Positions 51,718 to 59,506 of a DNA stretch of 64,000 nucleotides are shown here, piece by piece. The translations under genes were made by a program, and so were the position numbers. The stretch spans positions 1 to 64,000 of the forward strand of contig JAAYJC010000138.1 in NCBI GenBank assembly GCA_012523085.1. The letters are read 5' to 3'. The notes beneath the pieces are model-generated. The model was not told the origin of the DNA, did not search any database, and worked only from the letters and a program-made list of their open reading frames with translations. The DNA is from Clostridiales bacterium. GTDB lineage: Bacteria > Bacillota > Clostridia > Oscillospirales > Oscillospiraceae. Within the stretch, counting starts at the first letter, position 1; every line of letters begins with the position of its first letter.

Positions 51718-52656
51718 ATGGCATTTACAGCAAGCGATGTGAAGAATCTCAGAGAGATGACAGGCGTCGGAATGATGGATTGTAAAAAGGCTTTGACAGA
51801 AGCTGACGGAGATATAGATAAGGCGGTTGAGTACCTGCGTGAAAAGGGTTTGGCAACCGCACAGAAAAAGGCCGGAAGAATCGCCGCGGAAGGCGTTTGC
51901 CGCGCTTACGTGAGCGAAACCGGAGAAGCGGCCGTCGTTGAGGTCAATATCGAGACCGATTTTGCGGCCAAAAACGAGGATTTCCAGAGATTTGCCGAAG
52001 GCGTTGCCGAGGCGGTTGCAATGAACAACCCAGCGGATGTGGACGCATTGATGGCGATGACCTATCCGGGAAGCAAAATGACAGTTACCGAAATGCAGCA
52101 GGATAAGATCCTCGTGATCGGTGAGAACATCAAGGTCCGCAGGTTTACCCGTTATTCCGGCGGTGTCAGCGTTCCCTATATTCATATGGGCGGCAAGATC
52201 GGTGTTCTTGTAAACATGGATGTATCGGACAACATCAAGGACAACCCCATAGTTCAAGAGTTGGGTAAGGACCTTGCCATGCAGATTGCGGCAATGCGAC
52301 CGCTGTATCTGGATAAATCCATCGTTTCCGAAGCTGTAATCGATAAGGAACGCGAGATTCAACTGGCCAAGGCAATTGAAGAAAACAAGGCCAAGAATCT
52401 TCCTGATGACAAAGCCCGCCAGGTGGCGGAAAAAATGGTCATAGGGCGCATAAACAAATTCTACGAGGAAATGTGCCTGATGCAGCAGGCCTATGTAAAG
52501 GAAAGTAAAATAACCGTGGAAAAGCATGTGGCGGAAATAGCAAAGGAACTCGGCGGTACGATCAAGGTTGCGGCTTTTGCCCGCTTTGAAACCGGTGAGG
52601 GCATTGAAAAGAAATCAGATAATTTTGCTGACGAAGTGGCTGGCATGGTTAAATAA
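51718..52656 (+). CDS. tsf: translation elongation factor Ts
   Basis: 312 residues. VKNLREMTGVGMMDCKKALT (N-terminal UBA-like domain) and VEVNIETDFAAKNEDF are diagnostic, followed by the core dimerisation repeats and the C-terminal module. It exchanges GDP for GTP on EF-Tu. It lies 57 bases after rpsB and ends at a strong terminator, so pyrH is not cotranscribed as it is in many bacteria. Confidence 0.97.
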   Translation: MAFTASDVKNLREMTGVGMMDCKKALTEADGDIDKAVEYLREKGLATAQKKAGRIAAEGVCRAYVSETGEAAVVEVNIETDFAAKNEDFQRFAEGVAEAVAMNNPADVDALMAMTYPGSKMTVTEMQQDKILVIGENIKVRRFTRYSGGVSVPYIHMGGKIGVLVNMDVSDNIKDNPIVQELGKDLAMQIAAMRPLYLDKSIVSEAVIDKEREIQLAKAIEENKAKNLPDDKARQVAEKMVIGRINKFYEEMCLMQQAYVKESKITVEKHVAEIAKELGGTIKVAAFARFETGEGIEKKSDNFADEVAGMVK

Positions 52657-52666
52657 GATAAGACTT

Positions 52667-52710
52667 AAAAGGGCCTGATTAACATTGTTACGTGTTAATC
52701 AGGCCCTTTT
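52667..52710 (+). terminator. terminator of rpsB-tsf
   Basis: An 18-bp perfect stem, AAAAGGGCCTGATTAACA (52667-52684) with TGTTAATCAGGCCCTTTT (52693-52710). Confidence 0.85.
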
Positions 52711-52827
52711 AGTAAAACATGCACAGTGTGTAGCCGGTCGGTTAAGGGTCGGTGCATGTAAAGGAAAAATGATCAGCACGACTGCCTTACCGTAACTATT
52801 GCTTGTAATATGGCCCAAATATGCTAT

Positions 52828-53088
52828 AATAATGCCTGCTGAACAATTCAAAAACGCAACAACTGCAATACTTTGACAGCGTTTTTGAATTGGTCAGGTG
52901 CAAGGTTTTTTGCTGTTTACAGCAAAAAATCATGCACAATGGATTCGCGGCGTGTATCCGCAAATCCATTCAGGCAGACAATCAATGCATCTGAAACAGC
53001 AAAACAGGCTTGTTTTGCTGTCAAAAGAGCAGTTCTTGCTCTTTAACAAATGCGTTTCGCAAAACGCATTTGTTCAGTGGACATTATA
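52828..53088. repeat. MITE-like element, copy 2
   Basis: About 261 bp. The left end TATAATAATGCCTGCTGAAC and right end GTTCAGTGGACATTATAAT are imperfect terminal inverted repeats. The interior shares the hairpins of copy 1 (37904-38154) and has AAGAGCAGTTCTTGCTCTT instead of the ACAGAACAAA hairpin. It fills much of the 712-base gap between tsf and pyrH; 53089-53368 shows no gene. Confidence 0.8.
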
Positions 53089-53368
53089 ATAATCGGCAGC
53101 CGATTCGTTTAACCGTACCGGAACAGATGAATAAAAGTGCTGCCCCGGCGCGCAAAATCGGACAGGTTTGCCCAACAGCGCCCGGATCTTTTAAAATCGA
53201 TGGGTGCATGAGACTTCTGTTTATGCAGCTTAGCCATTGGGAACATGATACCGGAATCTGAATAGGTTGGATTGGAGAGGAAACCCGGAATGATGAATTT
53301 TCAAAAGCACTTTTAAAATAACATAAAATGTATTAGAATGTTAGTGCATATCAAACGGAGGTTCATAA

Positions 53369-54088
53369 ATGGAAAAGCGGGAACCAAAATACAAGCGCGT
53401 TCTGTTGAAGGTCAGCGGCGAAGCGCTGACGGGGTCCGGTAAGTCGGGCCTTGACTTCACCGTTATCAAAAGCGTCTGCCTTACATTGAAAAGATGCGTT
53501 GAAGCCGGTATACAAATCGGCGTTGTTGTCGGGGGTGGAAACTTCTGGCGCGGAGTCAAAGACGGCGAGGGAATGGTTGAACGGGTCAGAGCAGATCATA
53601 TGGGAATGATGGCGACAGTCATCAATTGCCTTGCGATTGCTGACGTGCTGGAACAGATGGATGTACCCGTCAGAGTCCAGACAGCCATTGAGATGCGCGC
53701 TGTTGCCGAACCGTATATTCGATCAAGGGCAATAAGGCATCTGGAAAAGGGGAGAATCGTCATTTTCGGATGCGGTACCGGAAGTCCGTTCTTCTCTACC
53801 GATACCGCTGCGGTCCTCAGGGCGGCTGAAATCCGCGCGGATGCGATTTTACTGGCAAAAAATGTGGATGGCGTATATGATTCCGATCCGAACATATTTC
53901 CCGATGCCAAGAAGTTTGAGATGATCACCTATAACGATGTGCTGACCAAAAGGCTCGGCGTCATGGACTCAACCGCAACTTCTCTTTCAATGGACAATCA
54001 AATACCGCTGATTCTATTTGGACTGGATGATCCTGAGAATATTATAAAAGTAATTATGGGCGATAAGGTCGGAACCACAGTATTTTGA
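53369..54088 (+). CDS. pyrH: uridylate kinase
   Basis: 239 residues behind [19 protein letters not shown] opens the amino-acid-kinase fold; [10 protein letters not shown] binds nucleotide, and [15 protein letters not shown] and [19 protein letters not shown] are UMP-kinase signatures. It phosphorylates UMP to UDP and is usually inhibited by UTP. It begins the pyrH-frr-uppS unit. Confidence 0.96.
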   Translation: MEKREPKYKRVLLKVSGEALTGSGKSGLDFTVIKSVCLTLKRCVEAGIQIGVVVGGGNFWRGVKDGEGMVERVRADHMGMMATVINCLAIADVLEQMDVPVRVQTAIEMRAVAEPYIRSRAIRHLEKGRIVIFGCGTGSPFFSTDTAAVLRAAEIRADAILLAKNVDGVYDSDPNIFPDAKKFEMITYNDVLTKRLGVMDSTATSLSMDNQIPLILFGLDDPENIIKVIMGDKVGTTVF

Positions 54089-54110
54089 TTTTGCGTTAGG
54101 AGGCAGTTTA

Positions 54111-54668
54111 ATGAATATGGACGACTACAAAGAATATTCCATAAAAATGGACAAAACAATTGAGGTTATGCAAACCGAATTTACATCAGTCAGAGCGGGC
54201 AGAGCCAATGCCGCGGTGCTTGATCAAATCAAGGTCGATTATTATGGCGTTCCGACACCGATTCACCAAATCGCAACCATATCGACACCGGATCCCAGAA
54301 CACTGGTCATTCAGCCTTGGGATACAGCCAGCCTTAAATTGATTGAGCGTGCGGTTCAGGCAAGCGATCTTGGCATTAACCCGCAAAATGACGGCAGAAT
54401 CATCCGTCTGGTATTTCCGCAGCTTACCGAGGAAAGGCGTAAGGAGCTTGCAAAGCAGGTGCATAAATACGGAGAGGACAGCAAGATTGCTGTGCGCAAT
54501 ATCCGCAGAGATGCAATGGATAAATTCAAAGCACTTCGAAAAAAGTCGGAAATAACCGAGGATGATCTGAAGAACGTCGAAAAGGACATGCAGAAGATTA
54601 CCGATGAACACATTAAAAAGATTGACGATCTTGTCGGAACAAAGGAGAAAGAGCTCTACGAGATATAG
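54111..54668 (+). CDS. frr: ribosome recycling factor
   Basis: 185 residues, exact family length. TEFTSVRAGRANAAVLDQI, VDYYGVPTPIHQIATIS and RDAMDKFKALRKKSEITEDD are the conserved parts of both domains. It splits post-termination ribosomes with EF-G. It lies 22 bases after pyrH behind AGGAGG. Confidence 0.97.
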   Translation: MNMDDYKEYSIKMDKTIEVMQTEFTSVRAGRANAAVLDQIKVDYYGVPTPIHQIATISTPDPRTLVIQPWDTASLKLIERAVQASDLGINPQNDGRIIRLVFPQLTEERRKELAKQVHKYGEDSKIAVRNIRRDAMDKFKALRKKSEITEDDLKNVEKDMQKITDEHIKKIDDLVGTKEKELYEI

Positions 54669-54721
54669 CGTTCAAGTTTTTGCATCCAAAAAGAACGCCA
54701 GTCGCATGTGGCTTGACCGGT

Positions 54722-55477
54722 ATGGGCATATTAGGCATATGGAAAAATAAAATACGGCACAGCAAGGCGGGGAAAGCTGAGAAAAGAAGGCTCCCCCGCC
54801 ATATTGCAATTGTAATGGACGGTAACCGAAGATGGGCAAAAAAGCGGGGCGTTCCAAGCTCGGTAGGTTATTCTTTCGGTGCCGAGAACTTCAGAAAGAT
54901 TGCGACTTATTGTAAAAACATCGGCATTGAGTTCCTGACTGTGTACGCATTTTCAACAGAAAACTGGAAACGCGGCGAGGAAGAGGTTTCCTCAATCATG
55001 GCTCTGCTGGAAAAGTACCTTAATGAAGCTATCGAGAAAATGGAAAAAGAGAGAATAAGACTGAATATTCTGGGCAATACTGAGGTACTCTCGCCTAAAA
55101 TTCGTGAGCTCGTGGAGAAAACAAGAAATATTTCTCAGGGCCTTCAAGGATTTCAAGTCAATTTATGCCTGAACTACGGCGGAAGAGATGAGATTCTGCG
55201 CGCGGCTTATAAATATGCATTGGACTGTAAGGCCGGGAAAATAAATAAACCTTCGCAAGAGGAATTTTCGAATTTTCTGTATACAGCCGGAATACCGGAT
55301 CCGGATCTGGTGATCAGACCAAGCGGCGAGATACGGATCTCAAATTTTCTTCTCTGGCAATCCGCTTATTCGGAGTTTTATTTTACACAGACATTGTGGC
55401 CTGATTTTGACGAACACGAACTGGAGCTGGCCATCGAAGCTTACGGTATAAGAGAAAGAAGGTTTGGCGGAGCATGA
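54722..55477 (+). CDS. uppS: isoprenyl transferase (undecaprenyl diphosphate synthase)
   Basis: 251 residues from ATG 54722; a TTG at 54680 is an alternative and neither has a clear Shine-Dalgarno. LPRHIAIVMDGNRRWAKKRG holds the catalytic Asp and pyrophosphate site, FLTVYAFSTENWKRGEEEV and DLVIRPSGEIRISNFLLWQS are the remaining signatures. It makes the C55 lipid carrier for wall synthesis. Its usual neighbour cdsA does not follow; rbfA does. Confidence 0.93.
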   Translation: MGILGIWKNKIRHSKAGKAEKRRLPRHIAIVMDGNRRWAKKRGVPSSVGYSFGAENFRKIATYCKNIGIEFLTVYAFSTENWKRGEEEVSSIMALLEKYLNEAIEKMEKERIRLNILGNTEVLSPKIRELVEKTRNISQGLQGFQVNLCLNYGGRDEILRAAYKYALDCKAGKINKPSQEEFSNFLYTAGIPDPDLVIRPSGEIRISNFLLWQSAYSEFYFTQTLWPDFDEHELELAIEAYGIRERRFGGA

Positions 55478-55554
55478 CGAGAGGGCGGGAAACCTGATCC
55501 TCTGAGTGTTCCGGCTATTCATCGCAAATGACTAAGGTATAGGAGGGCGGCCAA

Positions 55555-55920
55555 ATGGCATCCAACAAGATACAACGAATAAACGAAGATATACAGAGAA
55601 CGCTTTATACTCTTCTGCGCAATGTAAAGGATCCGCGCGTTAAACAAGGCTTGCTTAGCGTGACCGCCGTCGATACGACAGCTGATCTGAGGTATGCAAA
55701 GGTGTATATCAGCATTTTTGGCGATGTTGAAGAGAAGGAAATTAAAAAAGGCTTGAAATCCGCTTCGGGCTACCTCAGGCGGGAATTGGGACAAAGCATA
55801 AAACTCAGGTATACTCCTGAGTTGATCTTTGAGATAGACAAATCCATAGCTCACGGAGCGCATATTTCAAAGCTGTTAAATGAGCTGGATATCGCTGAAG
55901 AGGAGAAAACAGATGCTTGA
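55555..55920 (+). CDS. rbfA: ribosome-binding factor A
   Basis: 121 residues behind AGGAGG. INEDIQRTLYTLLRNVKDPR, SVTAVDTTADLRYAKVYISI and RYTPELIFEIDKSIAHGAHI match the KH-like RbfA fold. It matures the 30S subunit at low temperature. Its stop overlaps nrnA by eight bases. The usual upstream nusA and infB are absent here. Confidence 0.95.
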   Translation: MASNKIQRINEDIQRTLYTLLRNVKDPRVKQGLLSVTAVDTTADLRYAKVYISIFGDVEEKEIKKGLKSASGYLRRELGQSIKLRYTPELIFEIDKSIAHGAHISKLLNELDIAEEEKTDA

Positions 55921-56866
55921 TTTAGCACAGACGGCAGATTATCTGCGGCAAAGGGATCGATTTCTTGTCCTTTCACATCAAAGACCGGACGGGGACGCGC
56001 TGGGAAGCGCGGCCGGACTTTGCAGCGGTCTTCGTGAGCTGGGTAAAACCGCTTATATGCTTAATAACCCGCAAACAACGGCGAGGTACATACCGTATGT
56101 CGAACAGTTCATCGCGCCCGAAGGCTTTAAACCCGACTGTATCGTATGCGTAGATATGGCTGATGAAGACATCATACAAGTCAACGCAAGGGAGCTTAAA
56201 GGCAAGGCCGATTTATCTATAGATCATCATAAGTCCAATAGCCTTTACGCAAAGAATAATTTTATCGTCAGTGAACGCGCTTCCTGCGGCGAGGTCATCT
56301 ATCTGATTTTGATGGAGCTTTGCGGGCACATCAGCCCGGAAACGGCAAAGCTGTTATATATTGCCGCATCAACGGATACAGGGTGCTTTCGTTATAAGAA
56401 TACGACAGCCGACACCTTAAAAACCGCTGCTGCTTTAGTTGATGCCGGAGCGCCCAATGGAATCATCAACAAAACTATTTTCATGACGCAGAGAAAAAGC
56501 AGGCTATTGCTGGAGAGTTATATCATCAGCAGTCTTTCGTTTTATAAAGACGGCGAGATCGTTATCGCGTCTATAGACAGGGCCATGCTGGGAAAAGCGG
56601 GCGCGGACGAGGATGATCTTGAGGATATTGCCGTTGTTGCAGGTCAGATAGAGGGCGTCGAGACCAGTATTACGATTAGGGAACTGGACGATGACCTGTG
56701 TAAAGTCTCAGTGCGTACCGTGCATTATGCCAATGCGGATGCAATCTGCAAACAGCACGGCGGCGGGGGGCATGGAATGGCAGCCGGTTGTATGCTGGAA
56801 TGCGATATTAAAGAAGCGGAAAGGCTGATGCTGGAAGCGACAGAAAAGGTCTGGAAAACACAATGA
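55913..56866 (+). CDS. nrnA: bifunctional oligoribonuclease/PAP phosphatase NrnA (DHH family)
   Basis: 317 residues from the ATG at 55913 overlapping the rbfA stop; the frame from 55880 is too long. SHQRPDGDALGSAAGL, VDMADE, SIDHHKSN (the DHH motif) and the C-terminal GGGGHGMAAGC (DHHA1 domain) are complete. It degrades short RNAs and 3'-phosphoadenosine 5'-phosphate. truB overlaps its end by four bases. Confidence 0.94.
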   Translation: MLDLAQTADYLRQRDRFLVLSHQRPDGDALGSAAGLCSGLRELGKTAYMLNNPQTTARYIPYVEQFIAPEGFKPDCIVCVDMADEDIIQVNARELKGKADLSIDHHKSNSLYAKNNFIVSERASCGEVIYLILMELCGHISPETAKLLYIAASTDTGCFRYKNTTADTLKTAAALVDAGAPNGIINKTIFMTQRKSRLLLESYIISSLSFYKDGEIVIASIDRAMLGKAGADEDDLEDIAVVAGQIEGVETSITIRELDDDLCKVSVRTVHYANADAICKQHGGGGHGMAAGCMLECDIKEAERLMLEATEKVWKTQ

Positions 56867-57738
56867 AGGGAATTGTGATCATCAACAAACCCTCCGGTTG
56901 GACCTCGCATGATGTCGTTGCCAAAATGAGAAGCATTCTGCGCGTAAAAAGAATAGGCCATGGCGGCACTCTCGATCCGATGGCAACGGGAGTGTTGCCA
57001 TTGTTTGTCGGCCGTGCTACGCGGGCAGTGCAGTTTATTGTAAATGCGGACAAGGAATATATCGCGGGTTTAAGGTTGGGTATCGAAACCGATACACAGG
57101 ATATTACGGGCAGGATTGTAAGGCAGTCCGCGGCGGATGTCGAAGAAGAAGAGCTGATCGGTGTGTTAGACCGGATGAAAGGCGTTCGCGAGCAAATTCC
57201 GCCCATGTATTCGGCTGTCAAGGTTAACGGTAAAAAACTCTATGAGTATGCAAGAGCCGGCCTGGAAGCGAAAAGAGCGCCGCGGATAATCGAAATAAAG
57301 GAAATCGAGCTTTTGAATAAACGCGGAGGCGATTATTTTCTGCGTATTGTCTGTACCAAAGGTACTTATATAAGAACGCTTTGTCATGAGATCGGCCTTG
57401 AACTCGGCTGCGGAGGAACCCTATCGACGCTTATAAGAACCAGAGCCGGGATCTATACGCTCAAAACGGCCTGCATGATTGAACAGATAGCCGAAGCCGC
57501 TAAATCGGGTACTGTGGAGCGGTTTTTAAGGCCGGTCGACTCGGTTTTCGCCGAACATGAGGCTATTTCGGTCACCGGTGAGCCGGAAAAAAAGTTAAGA
57601 AACGGAGCGGTATTTGATTTTCACGGAACCGCACCCGGACGGTACAGGGTATATGGCGAAGATGGCGAGTTTCTTGCACTGGGCGAGGTGACGCCGGACG
57701 GTATGTTGAAAACCGTTAAAAGTTTTTTTGAGATATGA
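56863..57738 (+). CDS. truB: tRNA pseudouridine(55) synthase
   Basis: 291 residues starting in the nrnA stop codon (ATGA). VIINKPSGWTSHDVVAKMRS, GHGGTLDPMATGVLPLFVGR (catalytic Asp in GTLDPMA), PPMYSAVKVNGKKLYEYAR and TKGTYIRTLCHEIG are diagnostic. A C-terminal PUA-like part is present. It forms pseudouridine 55 in the T-loop of tRNAs. Confidence 0.96.
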   Translation: MKGIVIINKPSGWTSHDVVAKMRSILRVKRIGHGGTLDPMATGVLPLFVGRATRAVQFIVNADKEYIAGLRLGIETDTQDITGRIVRQSAADVEEEELIGVLDRMKGVREQIPPMYSAVKVNGKKLYEYARAGLEAKRAPRIIEIKEIELLNKRGGDYFLRIVCTKGTYIRTLCHEIGLELGCGGTLSTLIRTRAGIYTLKTACMIEQIAEAAKSGTVERFLRPVDSVFAEHEAISVTGEPEKKLRNGAVFDFHGTAPGRYRVYGEDGEFLALGEVTPDGMLKTVKSFFEI

Positions 57739-57771
57739 ACGGCAGATAAGGGATGTTGGGAGGATAACGAA

Positions 57772-58671
57772 TTGGATAGGGAGAAAAAAGTAATCGCTTT
57801 GGGTTTTTTCGATGGTGTGCATAAAGGTCATGCCTCGCTGCTCAAAAAAACAACGGAGGTCGCAAAAAGATACGGTGCGGTTCCGTCCGTGATTACTTTC
57901 GATGAACACCCGGGCTCTCTGGTAGAGGGGCACAAGATGGAACTGATTACATCACCCGAGGACAGGGCGGAAGTAATCAGAAGATATTTCAGCATCAACG
58001 AAATTATTGTCGTTCATTTTGACGACATCATGATGCACATGCATTGGGAGGACTTCATAAATTGGCTGGTCGGGGATTTTTCAGCAATCCACTTCGTTGC
58101 GGGACATGATTTCCGTTTCGGCTATAAAGGCCGGGGGAACCCTGAGAATCTTACTGCCAAATGCGCCGAACTCGGTATCGGATGCGACATCATGCCGAAG
58201 GTTACGCTGGATGGCATTACGATAAGCTCAACATATATTCGCACTTTGCTGAAGGAAGGAAAAATTGAAAAAGCGAATGCGTTTTTAGGTCATCCGCATT
58301 CGCTTTCAGGTACCGTGCACTTCGGGTATAAACTCGGCAGAAATATAGGCGCGCCGACAATCAACATGAATTTTCCGGATAATGTGCTTATTCCCGCACA
58401 CGGGGTATATGCTGTGAGTCTGCATATCGAAGAGGAACCGGAGACGCATTATGCGGTCACGAATATCGGCGTCCGACCGACTGTCAGCGGCGAGGGGTCG
58501 GTAACGGTCGAGAGCTTTATTATGAATTTCAAACGCAATGTATACGGCAAACACGTCCGGTTGGAATTTCACAAAATGCTCAGACCCGAAATGAAGTTTG
58601 ACTCCGTCGAGGAATTAAAGCGACAGATTCAGATGGATGTTCGGGCAGTCAAAGATTATTTCGGGCTTTAA
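57772..58671 (+). CDS. ribF: bifunctional riboflavin kinase/FAD synthetase
   Basis: 299 residues from a TTG at 57772 behind GGGAGGAT. ALGFFDGVHKGHASLLKKTT is the FAD-synthetase nucleotide-binding start, VAGHDFRFGYKGRGNPENL and ISSTYIRTLLKEGKIEKAN follow, and the flavokinase domain shows GTVHFGYKLGRNIGAPTINM. It makes FMN and FAD, useful here for the several flavoproteins. The last gene of the rbfA-nrnA-truB-ribF unit. Confidence 0.95.
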   Translation: MDREKKVIALGFFDGVHKGHASLLKKTTEVAKRYGAVPSVITFDEHPGSLVEGHKMELITSPEDRAEVIRRYFSINEIIVVHFDDIMMHMHWEDFINWLVGDFSAIHFVAGHDFRFGYKGRGNPENLTAKCAELGIGCDIMPKVTLDGITISSTYIRTLLKEGKIEKANAFLGHPHSLSGTVHFGYKLGRNIGAPTINMNFPDNVLIPAHGVYAVSLHIEEEPETHYAVTNIGVRPTVSGEGSVTVESFIMNFKRNVYGKHVRLEFHKMLRPEMKFDSVEELKRQIQMDVRAVKDYFGL

Positions 58672-58718
58672 AGGTTATGTCTTGTCATTTCGCTGCATGT
58701 GCGGAATCGTTATACGGA

Positions 58719-59348
58719 TTATCGGCTTCTGATCAGCCTGAGTGCGCGTTGCTGTTTGGTCAGAAGGGTGGGCTGAAGCCCGAAATGTTCCATCAACTGT
58801 GTGCTGAAATTCATTAGGGCGGCCATATTGCCATAAAGCAGCTCAAGGCCCAGTTCATACAGCGGTTCGCTTTTGTTTTCGCAGATCAACCGGCCATCGT
58901 CGAGTGATAATTCGAGACGCACCCTGTCGGGCAGGTATAGCGTTGTATATTTCCTTACATACTCTGATTGAAAACAAACGGAGAGCTTTTTGTCACCGAC
59001 GATTTGGAGAATCTCCTCGGGCGCCGTCCTTTCGATGAGGTCGGAAATGATTGTTTCGGTGCTGTTGAACAGGCACAGCCACTGATGCCCATTAAAAAGG
59101 CCGGGAAACTCGACATTGTCGATCCTGCCGAATTTCAGCGCGGCGACGCTGACGTTATCGGTTCTGCGTACTCTTAGAATATAGCCGTGTTTCTCCAGCA
59201 CCCAGTCAGGTGTATCATAATACTCTGAATACGTTTCACGTATTATCGGATCATCTTTGATATACCTTGAAAGAAATTCATCTTTCGTTATTTTGTCTAA
59301 AATAAATTTATCCGGAAGCATAAGCTTCACTTCTATTTCAGAAGACAT
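58719..59348 (-). CDS. CYTH-domain protein
   Basis: 209 residues. SSEIEVKLML is the EXEXK motif of the triphosphate tunnel (CYTH) superfamily; SEYYDTPDWVLEKHGYILRV, RVRRT and RVRLELSLDDGRLICENKSE supply the further tunnel strands. Members hydrolyse inorganic triphosphate or bind nucleotides and polyphosphate. Specificity cannot be told. It is convergent with ribF and divergent from spoIIE. Confidence 0.85.
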   Translation of the reverse strand: MSSEIEVKLMLPDKFILDKITKDEFLSRYIKDDPIIRETYSEYYDTPDWVLEKHGYILRVRRTDNVSVAALKFGRIDNVEFPGLFNGHQWLCLFNSTETIISDLIERTAPEEILQIVGDKKLSVCFQSEYVRKYTTLYLPDRVRLELSLDDGRLICENKSEPLYELGLELLYGNMAALMNFSTQLMEHFGLQPTLLTKQQRALRLIRSR

Positions 59349-59506
59349 TTTTCACCCTCCTTGCCTATATAGAGCATTTTATACCAGACCGAACCGGTTG
59401 GCAATAAATAATTCATGTTGCTCCACGGTTAGACCAAATATTACCAAGCCTTCTGTTATAATCCAATCAATCGATGCGAAAGAAACTTTCCGGGAGGGAA
59501 AAAACG

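Noticed and set aside
51688..52527. 279-codon frame on the minus strand
   Set aside because: Complementary to tsf, a certain gene.
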